Positions 1 to 7,853 of a stretch of 18,823 bases of DNA are shown in pieces; position 1 is the first letter of the stretch; each line of letters begins with the position of its first letter. The position numbers were made by a program, and so were the translations under genes. The DNA comes from Bog-159 sp049511415 (GTDB lineage Bacteria > Acidobacteriota > Terriglobia > Bryobacterales > Bryobacteraceae): NCBI GenBank assembly GCA_049511415.1, contig JBEKYC010000103.1:1-18823 (forward strand). The letters run 5' to 3'. The notes under the pieces are model-generated. The model was not told the DNA's origin. It worked only from the letters and a program-made list of their open reading frames with translations, and made no database searches.

Positions 1-588
1 TGGCTGCGCCCCCAAGACATGGTCTTTTCCACCAGCGCGGGGATTCGCGACGAAAGCAGCGGCAACGGGCTAGTCAACGCGCCGGATGACGCGGACTTCT
101 TCGGCTACCGGCTGGACTGGCTGGCGCTCGACAAAAACGAAGAATGGCGCGCTAAGGCCATGCCTTCGACTGTCGGCACGCTGGAATATATAGCCTTTGA
201 GACGCGGCGGCTGCTGGCCGCGATGCGGCCGGCGGAAACATTCGTGGCCCTGGATGTTACGGCGCTGGTGCTGCCCGCGGCGGAGCCGGGCGGCCTGGAT
301 GGGGCGGCGGGGGGACGCGCGCCGGATCATTCGAGCGGCCAGGTCTTCGATCTGAACGTGGCCGGCATTTCCGCCGCGGAGCGCGAGTGCCTGCGGTTCG
401 TGCTGGACGATCTGGGGTGGAACGGTTATCTCGGCTTTATCGACGAACCCGAGAGCCGGGGAACTGTACATATCGGCTGCTCGCCATCTTCGCGCGATTT
501 CTTCGCGCAGGTTTTCGGCGATATGCAGGCGGCGCTGCGCGACCGGTCGAATCCTCCCGCGGTCACGCCGGCCGCTCCCACGCCATAG
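1..588 (+). CDS. M15 peptidase-like protein, C-terminal part (5' end outside window)
   Basis: The frame is open from the first base of the window, so the gene starts upstream; an ATG at 19 is internal or an alternative start. What can be seen is a HxxGxxxD pattern (HSSGQVFD, His at 328-330, Asp at 349-351) and, about 40 residues later, a second histidine in TVHIGCSP (469-471). This spacing matches the zinc-binding His-Asp...His arrangement of M15 D-Ala-D-Ala peptidase/hedgehog-fold domains, with an intervening helix-like stretch (AERECLRFVLDDLGW). The N-terminal half has no recognised motif. The tail (SNPPAVTPAAPTP) is Pro/Ala-rich and probably disordered. The gene converges on the small gene at 596, 7 bp away. 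The peptidase relationship is inferred from motif spacing only; a non-catalytic relative is possible. Confidence 0.6.
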   Translation, partial: WLRPQDMVFSTSAGIRDESSGNGLVNAPDDADFFGYRLDWLALDKNEEWRAKAMPSTVGTLEYIAFETRRLLAAMRPAETFVALDVTALVLPAAEPGGLDGAAGGRAPDHSSGQVFDLNVAGISAAERECLRFVLDDLGWNGYLGFIDEPESRGTVHIGCSPSSRDFFAQVFGDMQAALRDRSNPPAVTPAAPTP

Positions 589-595
589 TGGCGGG

Positions 596-823
596 CTACT
601 TTACCAGGCGGGGCTTGCCGGATGCCGGTGTGCCGCCCAGGGCCGCCAGCTTGCGCTGCAAGCGTTCGTAGGCTTCGCGCACGCCATCGTAATCGTCGGC
701 CAGCGGCTCGCCGGCGGCGCTGCTTTGCGCCTCGGCGATGGTAAACGTGTGCTGCACCTGGCGGACGGCCACCAGCAGCATCTTGATCTCGCTGTCGTCT
801 AATTGGACCACGTAGGACGGCAC
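596..823 (-). CDS. small conserved-looking hypothetical protein
   Basis: I do not recognise this gene. The frame runs on to a TTG at 865, but that start would lie inside the patatin gene. I prefer the GTG at 823, which begins VPSYVVQLDDSEIKMLL and gives 75 aa, 20 bp after the patatin stop. The protein is soluble, charged and largely helical by composition, with a likely short coiled coil near its end (EAYERLQRKLAAL) and a basic tail (GKPRLVK). No signal peptide or membrane segment is visible. No clear Shine-Dalgarno precedes either start, but a TATACT hexamer (831-836 on the top strand, read as minus) lies 7 nt before the GTG. That would fit a leaderless transcript or simple read-through from the patatin gene. 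Confidence 0.5.
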   Translation of the reverse strand: MPSYVVQLDDSEIKMLLVAVRQVQHTFTIAEAQSSAAGEPLADDYDGVREAYERLQRKLAALGGTPASGKPRLVK

Positions 824-843
824 ACCGAAAAGTATATAACAAC

Positions 844-1743
844 CTAGGCCAGCAGTTGCCTCCAATCCAGGCCGGCGGCCAGCTTATGGCCGGTTGCGAC
901 CAGTTCGGGAATGGCGGAAAGATCGGCTTCATCTATGTTTCTGGGAAGCGGCGCGTTAATGCTACGCATGACGCCGGGCCATTGGCGATTCACGGCCGCT
1001 TCCACCCAGTCCTCGGAGCTATCCACCAGCGTGCTGGTAGCCCATCCGACGGTGCTCAACAATCCGGCGGGCGGTTCGGCCGGCGCCGGATAAAAGCCCG
1101 TGCCCAGCGCAACCACGCGGGAATCGGCCGGCACGAAGTCATCGTATTCGAAGGCTTCCACGCAGGCCTGATAGGCCGGGTTCGCGGTGCCGCCGGCGCC
1201 GCCATCGAAGAACGCGACGGTCTGGCCCAGGATGCCGCTGATGGACCAGTAATTGAAATAGGTGGGCGCGCAGGCGCTGGCGACCGCGGCATCCACCAGC
1301 TTCACCGAGCCGGTGGTCCGATTGTTCTTCGGGTTGTCGCGCACGAAGAACCAGTTGTGGCCATCCATGGCGGTGGCCGGGATCATCACCCGCAATGGAA
1401 ATTGATTGATGGCCAAGGGGGCCGTGGACCCGATGACGCTCACCAGTACGTTGTGCAGGTTTTGGGGATCGTACATATAACCGCGGATCATACGCTTGCT
1501 CTTCGCGGCGATACCGGCAGGCGTGAAAATCTCCTTGGAACGCGCGGTGTAGACGGTCAGGAGTTGGCTGGCCGGAATGCCGGCGGCCACGGCAGCGGTC
1601 AGCAGGGCGCCGGTGGAGGTCCCGGCACAAAAGTCGATGTGATCGCGCGTCACTCCGCCTAATTGTTTTTCCAGTTGCATTAAACAACAGCAGGGGATGA
1701 TGCCGCGAATCCCGCCGCCGCTGATACTGAGAATCCTACGCAT
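844..1743 (-). CDS. patatin-like phospholipase/acyl hydrolase
   Basis: This is a 299-aa protein with the full patatin catalytic layout. The glycine-rich oxyanion loop is SGGGIRG at residues 8-14. The nucleophile elbow is GTSTG at 41-45, with Ser43 as nucleophile. The catalytic Asp is D180 in the DGG motif. Family members hydrolyse acyl esters of phospholipids or neutral lipids with a Ser-Asp dyad. There is no signal peptide, so the protein is probably cytosolic or membrane-associated. A run of three cysteines (18-20) follows the oxyanion loop. The ATG is supported by GGAG 6 nt upstream. The gene follows the propeller gene on the same strand after 88 bp and precedes the small gene at 596. The physiological substrate cannot be read from the sequence. 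Confidence 0.88.
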   Translation of the reverse strand: MRRILSISGGGIRGIIPCCCLMQLEKQLGGVTRDHIDFCAGTSTGALLTAAVAAGIPASQLLTVYTARSKEIFTPAGIAAKSKRMIRGYMYDPQNLHNVLVSVIGSTAPLAINQFPLRVMIPATAMDGHNWFFVRDNPKNNRTTGSVKLVDAAVASACAPTYFNYWSISGILGQTVAFFDGGAGGTANPAYQACVEAFEYDDFVPADSRVVALGTGFYPAPAEPPAGLLSTVGWATSTLVDSSEDWVEAAVNRQWPGVMRSINAPLPRNIDEADLSAIPELVATGHKLAAGLDWRQLLA

Positions 1744-1831
1744 GTTAGCTCCAATCCGCCAGCATCATACAGCGGGAGGCGATGCGCCGCCGCACCGCGA
1801 AGTGGATAAGTTATTGGAAACAGGTGGGGAC

Positions 1832-3679
1832 CTAGGGCAGGACTACGATGTGACTCGCCGGATAGGGCACTGAAATGACGGTTACCAGCCCAGTGGCCGT
1901 ATCCACCATCTCCACGGAACTGGTGAACTGTGCCTCCACCAGGAAAAGGGCAGTTCCATCCGGCGAGAGGGCCATCACATTTGAGACTGCCGACGGCAGC
2001 GAATAGCTCTGCTGCTGCGCTCCCGTCGCGGCATCAATCACGAAGATCTTTTCGCCGTTGGTGGCGTATAAAAGTGTGCCGTCAGGGGAGACGGCGAGCG
2101 CAATAAAGGTGGTTGGGTAGTGGAAGGTCGCGATGTTCCCGAGCGTGGTCGTGCTGTAGACTGCGATATTACTTGGGCCGGCGATATAAGCCTTGGAAGA
2201 GTCCGGGCTGAAAACGGGCGGCAGGGCCGTCAGCGATGCCGAAAATCCGCCAATGACGGTGTCTGTGGCAGTGGCATAAACGGCCACGCCGCTTCCAATT
2301 ACGCCTGTCTTGCCATGCACGGAAAAAGGCTCCCAGTAAGCCTTCCCATTCGGTGTTGCGCTACCAGGTGCTGTGAATAGGTGTTCGTATGGTCCCACAA
2401 TTACCGGCAGCGGCAGCGCCGCATAGGTTCCGGTGGCAAGGCTGTAGGCGCCGGTTATGCCCTCTTCGATGACATAGAGCCGATTGCCGGCTACCGCTGC
2501 GGGAAAAAACCCGCTAACCCCGCCAAGGTTGGCGACCGTGCGGTTCAACGCCGCACTGACTACGTTTATTGGCCCATATTCGGTGAAGTATTCGCCGGTG
2601 TATATCAAGTCGCGCGCGGGGTCGGCAACCTCGCCGAACGGGCTGGCACCCAAGGGGAAACTATCCGTGACCTGCGCGCTCGCCTGATCGATTACCATCA
2701 TGGCGCCCGTGTTGGGGTTGAGCAGCAGCAGAGTATTCGGATTGAGATATACGACGGAGGCCGGAAATCCAACCGTCCAGACTGTCTTATTGACCGCCAG
2801 TGTATTCGGATCCACAAGAAGCACGTGATTCGAAGCGATCACGATCCGGCTTCCATCCGGGGACAGAGACGGGTTCTCATCCGGCAGGGTCTGAGTCACC
2901 AGGATCTGGCCCGAGGCGAAGTCCATGATCTCCATCGTGCTTGCGGTTCCGCAATAGCAGTTCCAAGTTAGATAAATCCTGCTTCCATCCGGACTCACAC
3001 CAAATGCGACTGAATCGTACGGCAGAGCTACGCTATTCGTCTGCTGCAAGGTCGCCGTATCGATGTAGTACAGTTCGACCCCGCTGGAAACCAGTAGCGT
3101 GTTCCCGAAAACCAGCAAGGAACCGCTCTGTGGGAGGGAGTCGATTACCCGAAGCGTTTGGGGATTCAGAACCAAAATACCGCCCGGCGCCGCCAGGAAC
3201 AGTATCGTTCCATCGCTCGAAAACGCCATACCTCCGTAGTGCTGAAGACCGAGTGATGTGGTCTTCACGATGGATAGGGTGGCGGCATCGATTTTCACCA
3301 GATCGCCGCTATCCAGGGAAACATAGGCGAAGCGGCCGGCAGCGTCGAAGACGAGCGCCTTGAGGCCGGGCAGATCGGTAAAGGTGGCCAGAATGCTGCC
3401 CGATCCGGCGTCTAGAACATCCAGGGACCAGGCACTCCCGCAGGCGCAGTCGACATTGTACACGGCCTGCCAGATCTGTTTGGAGCCGGGCGACACGGCG
3501 ATGAGGTAACCACCAGCGGGGGCGAAGAACGCCGCGCCCAACGCACCATTGGCGGTATCCAAGGGAGTGATCGAACCAGGCGTATTGGCGGGGGCTAATA
3601 CGTAAGCGTGCGAATCGGCAAACAGGCCGGCCGGAGGAAACGATAGAACGGTCACTGCTAATAGCCAAACAGTCCTCAT
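1832..3679 (-). CDS. secreted YncE-like beta-propeller repeat protein
   Basis: The 615-aa protein starts with an N-terminal signal peptide (MRTVWLLAVTVLSFPPAGLFA). Almost all the rest consists of degenerate propeller blades carrying SPDGS/SPDGT signatures (for example SPDGSRIYL, SPDGTLLYA, SPDGTALFL) and repeated 'VIDAATG'-type strands. The length is enough for about 12-14 blades, so one large or two seven-bladed propellers. Two blades carry a matching CxCG motif (DCACGSAW and NCYCGTAS). Such YncE/lactonase-like proteins are exported and used as binding or scaffold domains; no catalytic residues can be assigned. The start is supported by GGAGG 4 nt before the ATG. The gene is divergent from the gene at 3722, leaving only 42 bp between start codons. 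Confidence 0.82.
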   Translation of the reverse strand: MRTVWLLAVTVLSFPPAGLFADSHAYVLAPANTPGSITPLDTANGALGAAFFAPAGGYLIAVSPGSKQIWQAVYNVDCACGSAWSLDVLDAGSGSILATFTDLPGLKALVFDAAGRFAYVSLDSGDLVKIDAATLSIVKTTSLGLQHYGGMAFSSDGTILFLAAPGGILVLNPQTLRVIDSLPQSGSLLVFGNTLLVSSGVELYYIDTATLQQTNSVALPYDSVAFGVSPDGSRIYLTWNCYCGTASTMEIMDFASGQILVTQTLPDENPSLSPDGSRIVIASNHVLLVDPNTLAVNKTVWTVGFPASVVYLNPNTLLLLNPNTGAMMVIDQASAQVTDSFPLGASPFGEVADPARDLIYTGEYFTEYGPINVVSAALNRTVANLGGVSGFFPAAVAGNRLYVIEEGITGAYSLATGTYAALPLPVIVGPYEHLFTAPGSATPNGKAYWEPFSVHGKTGVIGSGVAVYATATDTVIGGFSASLTALPPVFSPDSSKAYIAGPSNIAVYSTTTLGNIATFHYPTTFIALAVSPDGTLLYATNGEKIFVIDAATGAQQQSYSLPSAVSNVMALSPDGTALFLVEAQFTSSVEMVDTATGLVTVISVPYPASHIVVLP

Positions 3680-3708
3680 CGCTCCTCCGTTAGGGCGAGT
3701 CTAGCACT

Positions 3709-3714
3709 TAAAAT
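3709..3714 (+). promoter_or_regulatory. possible -10 element (TAAAAT) for a leaderless start
   Basis: TAAAAT lies 7 nt before the ATG at 3722. A start of transcription at the usual distance would fall on or next to that ATG, giving a leaderless message. No convincing -35 hexamer is visible 16-18 bp upstream, and any such element would lie in the 5' end of the divergent propeller gene's control region. Confidence 0.35.
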
Positions 3715-3721
3715 GGTAGAC

Positions 3722-6157
3722 ATGTTCCGCATTGCGCCAGTTATTGTTGCGCTGAGTGCCTCCGTCGGCGCATTCGCCGCTTCCACTCCGCCGCTGGTTT
3801 GTCCCGCAGGGGGCCCGATCGGCAGCATTGACCTGCGCGTGGCGTCGCCGCGTGGCAAGGGCGCGCTGCCCATGCGGACCATCAACCGGTTGGACGCCGG
3901 CGACACGATTCTCTACAAGCCTGTCCTCAACGGCAGCGAAAACCGGCATGGCGAAGTGACCATCGTACTGGTGCCGGCCAGCAAGACGCCCCGCGGCGAG
4001 AAGTTGCTGGTGCTCGAATCGAAGCCCGCCGCGCAGCCGGAACAATGGCACGTGCCCTGGCGCGTGTCGGTGATCGCCTATGCCTACGGTCCCTCGGGCC
4101 TCAGCACCAAGAAAGTGGCGAGCTTTCTCTCCAAGAGCGATGAACTGGTGGGCCAGCTTGCCGATTACGCGGCCAAGACCGCCGAAACCGAAGCCCTCAT
4201 CGCGGCGCTCTCTGCGGCGGCGGATGGCACGCCGGCCGTGATGCAATCGACGTTGCAGGGCTTTGCCTCGCAATATGGCTTAAAGGTGCAACTGGACAGC
4301 AGCGCCGCCGGCAAACAGCAGGCACTGACTATGTTTCAGGCTCTGAATCCGGCGATGGCGAATTACGATCCCATCGCGCCGGATGTCAGCCAGCAATTCG
4401 GCCGGACGGCGGGTCTGGCCGCTTCGGTGGCGGCGATGTTTTTCGGCAGTCCCGTGGGACTGGCCGCGGGCGGCACCGCCATGCTGATGGACTTGCACGC
4501 ACTGGCTTTTCCCGGTTCGCAATTCCGATCTTCCTTCTCGGAGCCGCGTCCGAACGACGGCTTGGGGCTGTGCGGGAAGACAGATGCTCCGCCGGCGCAC
4601 ACCCGGCTGGTCTACCTGTGGGCTTCGCGGGTCTCCAACGCCGCAGCGCCGCAGGTCGCCATCGGCAAGGACAGTACGGTGCCGAAGGCCATGAAGTCGG
4701 CGGTCACCATCACGGCCTCCGACGCGGATCTGAAACTGCTCGATCACATCCGCGACTGGGCTTTGCAACCGGAGAAGGGCAAGGCACTCCCTATTAAGGT
4801 GCAGGCCGTCGACGGAGCCAAAACGCTGCAGATCGATTTGGATAAAGAACTGCCGGCTGGCACTTATACACTGGCCGCGAATTGGGATTGGGAACACATG
4901 GCGGCCAAGGGTCGCATCGAAGTGCGGGATCTCAGCGATTTCGAAAAAGCGCATCTGAATTCCGCGTCCCAAGATAAGCTGACCGCCAAGGCGGGCAAAG
5001 AGCGCGTCACGCTGGAAGGCGCCGATTTCGAGTTTGTCACCAAAGCCGAACTGAAGAACCTGAACGACGAGTTTTCCGCGCCCGCGGCTGTGCCATTCGT
5101 GCTGCCGGTGGGGCTACGCGAAGGGCCGCAACCCAAAATGGACCTGCAGATCGACACCAGCGATCTGGATCCCGGACCCTACAAGCTGCTGCTCACGCAA
5201 GTGGACGGCAAGAATCATCCGGTGGTCTTGAAAATTCTGCCGGCTTCGCCCACGATCGACAATCTGCCGCTGATCGTGAACCAGGGCAACGCCTCGGCCG
5301 AATTTCACCTGAAGGGACATCACCTGGAATTGCTCAAGGCGGTGGATCTGAGTGGCGGCGAGGCCACGCTGGATGCGCCGGGCACGGACGGCGTGGACCG
5401 GGGCATCCGCCTGAAACTGGCCCCTACGATGAAGTTTGGAACCACCTTGGGGATGACCGCGCGCGTCGAAGATCGTTCGGAACCTTTGTCTTTTTCGGAT
5501 GCCGTGCACATCGTGGGACCGCGTCCGAAAATACTCGACGTGAACCTGACACTGCCGCCGGATTCGGATGTACGCCTGGAATCGGGCGAACTGCCGGGCA
5601 GCAGCCTGATCAGCGGCATGTTGCATGTCGATCGGCTGGAGCCGGACAGCGTGGTCCGGCTGAGTTGCGCCGGCGAAGCGGCCGCGACGGCGTTCTCCAT
5701 GCGTCTGGGCGACCATAACGGGCCATCCAGTTTCCAGCAGTTGACGCCGGGCGAAATTTTCCTCTCCCTCGATACCGGCCGGTGGCTGAACGGCTGCGCG
5801 TTGCAGGCGGTCGTCTCCAACGGCGTGGCCGGCGATTCCGAGCCCCGGGCGCTGGGCGCCATCGTGCGCATTCCGAACATACAGAGCCTGGAGGTCGCCG
5901 CCGCCAATCCGCAGCAGACGCCAGTGGATGCGAACCTGGTGGGACAGAACCTGGAAACCATCGGCAAGCTGGGCTGGAACGCGGACGACGGCCTGGCGGT
6001 GCAGAGTTTGCCGCTGGCAGTATCCGGCGCCGGAACGCAGCAGACACTGCGCACGGTGGTCCCGGCCCCGCCCACACCCGATGCCACGTTGTATGTCTGG
6101 CTGCGGGGGGAGATCAAGGCGCGGGTCACCACGGTGCACCCGACCGTGATGAATTGA
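3722..6157 (+). CDS. large exported protein with Ig/TIG-like domains, function unknown
   Basis: The frame opens at ATG 3713, but the ATG at 3722 gives a cleaner signal peptide (MFRIAPVIVALSASVGAFAA) and 811 aa. Neither start has a good Shine-Dalgarno. After the signal the protein has a beta-rich N-terminal domain (about 20-130), a helical stretch with a small-residue hydrophobic segment near 230-258 (GLAASVAAMFFG), and then several beta-sandwich-like repeats. One of these (about 505-595, LPLIVNQGNASAEFHLKG) resembles an IPT/TIG domain. Four or five cysteines outside the signal could form disulphides. The stop overlaps the next ATG by one base (TGATG), so translation of the two proteins is probably coupled and they may work together at the cell surface. 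The function is unknown. Confidence 0.8.
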   Translation: MFRIAPVIVALSASVGAFAASTPPLVCPAGGPIGSIDLRVASPRGKGALPMRTINRLDAGDTILYKPVLNGSENRHGEVTIVLVPASKTPRGEKLLVLESKPAAQPEQWHVPWRVSVIAYAYGPSGLSTKKVASFLSKSDELVGQLADYAAKTAETEALIAALSAAADGTPAVMQSTLQGFASQYGLKVQLDSSAAGKQQALTMFQALNPAMANYDPIAPDVSQQFGRTAGLAASVAAMFFGSPVGLAAGGTAMLMDLHALAFPGSQFRSSFSEPRPNDGLGLCGKTDAPPAHTRLVYLWASRVSNAAAPQVAIGKDSTVPKAMKSAVTITASDADLKLLDHIRDWALQPEKGKALPIKVQAVDGAKTLQIDLDKELPAGTYTLAANWDWEHMAAKGRIEVRDLSDFEKAHLNSASQDKLTAKAGKERVTLEGADFEFVTKAELKNLNDEFSAPAAVPFVLPVGLREGPQPKMDLQIDTSDLDPGPYKLLLTQVDGKNHPVVLKILPASPTIDNLPLIVNQGNASAEFHLKGHHLELLKAVDLSGGEATLDAPGTDGVDRGIRLKLAPTMKFGTTLGMTARVEDRSEPLSFSDAVHIVGPRPKILDVNLTLPPDSDVRLESGELPGSSLISGMLHVDRLEPDSVVRLSCAGEAAATAFSMRLGDHNGPSSFQQLTPGEIFLSLDTGRWLNGCALQAVVSNGVAGDSEPRALGAIVRIPNIQSLEVAAANPQQTPVDANLVGQNLETIGKLGWNADDGLAVQSLPLAVSGAGTQQTLRTVVPAPPTPDATLYVWLRGEIKARVTTVHPTVMN

Positions 6158-7452
6158 TGCGGGATTTTTGGCCGGCGACGCTACTCGGATTGCTATTGGT
6201 AACGTCGGCCCAGCCGCGCACCGTGACTTTCGCGCGCGACGTCGCGCCGATACTTTATCAGCACTGCGCCGTGTGCCATCACCAGGGCGAAGTCGCGCCG
6301 TTTCCTCTGCTGACTTATGAGGATGCCGCCAAGCGGGCTAAGCTGATCGCCACGGTGACCACCAGCCGCTACATGCCGCCCTGGCAGCCCGAGCCGGGCT
6401 ACGGGCACTTTCAGGGCGAGCGGCGCTTGAACGCGGCGGACATCGCCACTCTACGGCTGTGGGCCGAAGCCGGCGCTCCCGAGGGCGATGCGGCCCATCT
6501 GCCACCGGCCCCGCAATTCCGCGAAGGCTGGCAGCTCGGTCCGCCCGACCTGACCGTCCGCATGCCGAAGCCGTTTGCGATCGCCGCCGATGGGCCGGAT
6601 CAATACATGTGTTTCTCGATTCCGCTGAACCTGGCCGCGACCAAATACGTGCGCGCCCTGGAATTCCGGCCCGAGGCGCGCGCCGTGGTGCATCACGCGC
6701 TGTTCCTGCTGGATGCGGGCCATATGGGACGCCAGCTCGGCGGCACTTATCCATGCTTTGGCACGCCGGGGTTTCTGCCCAGCGGCGCATTGGGCGGATG
6801 GACTCCCGGCATGCAGCCCGCGCACATGCCAGACGGGCTGCAGGAGATTCTGCGCAAAGGTTCGGACCTGGTGCTGCAGATCCACTATCATCCCACCGGT
6901 AAGCCGGAGACCGATCAATCGGAATTGGGCTTGTATTTCACCGACAAGCCGCCCACTAAGTGGGTGGCCGACATTCCGCTGGTCTCGCACCAGATCGACA
7001 TTCCGGCCGGGGAGCGCGCGTACAAGGTGCGCGATCACTTCGAAACGCCCGTGGACGTGGATGCCATCGGCATCATTCCACACGCGCATTACATCTGCAA
7101 AGACATGCAGGGCTGGGCGATTCTGCCCAACGGACATAAGCAGTGGCTGATCTGGATTCGGGATTGGAATTTCGGCTGGCAGGAGCAGTACCGGTTCGCG
7201 GCGCCGGTGCGCTTGCCCGCGGGGACGGACCTGCGCATGGAATTCACTTACGACAATTCCGCGAACAATCCGCGCAATCCGAATCATCCGCCGCAGCGCG
7301 TGGTGTGGGGTCCCAGCACCACGGACGAAATGGCCGGACTGCACGTGCAAGTGGTGCCGGTGGATATGGACGACTGGCACGAGCTGGGCCAGGCTCTATG
7401 GGGCAAGTTCATGCGCATGGTGGGCGGCGGGTTTTACCGCAAGCCGGAGTGA
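6157..7452 (+). CDS. secreted cytochrome c / copper monooxygenase-like protein
   Basis: The 431-aa protein has an N-terminal signal (LLGLLLVTSA) and then a single haem c site CAVCH at residues 37-41. A likely distal Met73 lies in SRYMPPW. The C-terminal two thirds carry clustered histidines: HH at 179-180, HYH at 243-245 and HAH at 309-311. These resemble the copper ligands of ascorbate-dependent (PHM/DBM-type) monooxygenases. By family knowledge such proteins use copper to hydroxylate a substrate; here the haem domain could deliver electrons in the periplasm in place of ascorbate. Substrate and activity are not known. The start overlaps the stop of the TIG-like gene (TGATG), which argues for one operon. 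Fusions of this shape are common in Acidobacteriota and Planctomycetes (from memory). Confidence 0.85.
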   Translation: MRDFWPATLLGLLLVTSAQPRTVTFARDVAPILYQHCAVCHHQGEVAPFPLLTYEDAAKRAKLIATVTTSRYMPPWQPEPGYGHFQGERRLNAADIATLRLWAEAGAPEGDAAHLPPAPQFREGWQLGPPDLTVRMPKPFAIAADGPDQYMCFSIPLNLAATKYVRALEFRPEARAVVHHALFLLDAGHMGRQLGGTYPCFGTPGFLPSGALGGWTPGMQPAHMPDGLQEILRKGSDLVLQIHYHPTGKPETDQSELGLYFTDKPPTKWVADIPLVSHQIDIPAGERAYKVRDHFETPVDVDAIGIIPHAHYICKDMQGWAILPNGHKQWLIWIRDWNFGWQEQYRFAAPVRLPAGTDLRMEFTYDNSANNPRNPNHPPQRVVWGPSTTDEMAGLHVQVVPVDMDDWHELGQALWGKFMRMVGGGFYRKPE

Positions 7453-7550
7453 GGCGTAGCGCGGCAGCCGACGCTCTGCGCGTCAGTTATGAAACTGCTA
7501 CCGTCGCTCTGAGTGAGTCTCTTTCGCGCCATTGTCTCCCGTCGTTTTTC
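7453..7550. other. start of sparse 401-bp interval between convergent genes
   Basis: The stretch 7453-7853 separates the monooxygenase-like gene (+) from the HAF-repeat gene (-). In it I see only the doubtful frame at 7551, a 5-bp hairpin GACGC/GCGTC (7470-7474 with 7480-7484) without a U tract, and a second small stem CCGGA/TCCGG (7828-7840) just before the convergent stop. Either could assist termination, but neither is a convincing intrinsic terminator. Confidence 0.3.
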
Positions 7551-7823
7551 ATGGAGGTTGATGATCCTGGAGCCTGTCTTGGGGTCGTAATAGGTCCGAT
7601 CGTGATGGGCTGGCGAGGGTACCCTTGGATTTCGCTACCGCCAGCCGTCGCCGCCACAATCATCATCCATCCCGTTATGGATAGGGACCTTCCCAACCTA
7701 ATCGGCGCCGACATGCTGCGCTTCCCAAGGACGTGTATCGCTATTGTTCTGTGCGCGGTGGCCCAGCTTCTTGCCATGCCAAAGATCAGGGACTTTCTGG
7801 CTCGGTTTCTGAGTCCACGGTAG
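7551..7823 (+). CDS. doubtful small two-helix membrane protein
   Basis: This 90-codon frame starts at ATG 7551 and encodes two hydrophobic segments (around GVVIGPIVMGW...AVAATIIIHPV and CIAIVLCAVAQLLAM), ending in a basic tail. I recognise no family. There is no Shine-Dalgarno before the ATG, and the frame continues open upstream into the preceding gene without a better start. A GTG/ATG pair at 7602-7607 is an alternative. It may be a genuine small membrane protein, a decayed remnant, or chance. Confidence 0.3.
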   Translation: MEVDDPGACLGVVIGPIVMGWRGYPWISLPPAVAATIIIHPVMDRDLPNLIGADMLRFPRTCIAIVLCAVAQLLAMPKIRDFLARFLSPR

Positions 7824-7853
7824 CTGTCCGGATCCTCCGGGCCACGTTGGCGA

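Noticed and set aside
856..1662. 268-codon open frame on the plus strand opposite the patatin gene
   Set aside because: Low-complexity Gly/His/Arg composition; the opposite strand has all patatin catalytic motifs.
844..1743. Patatin as a CBASS-type defence effector
   Set aside because: There is no nucleotide cyclase, Cap2/Cap3 or other defence gene beside it; the neighbours are a propeller protein and a small unknown.
5114..6139. 341-codon minus-strand frame opposite the TIG-like gene
   Set aside because: Arg/Gln/His-rich antisense shadow. The plus strand has a signal peptide and ends in a coupled stop-start junction.
7487..7777. 96-codon minus-strand frame in the sparse interval
   Set aside because: No ribosome binding site and no coherent protein features; the overlapping plus-strand frame is slightly more plausible but itself doubtful.
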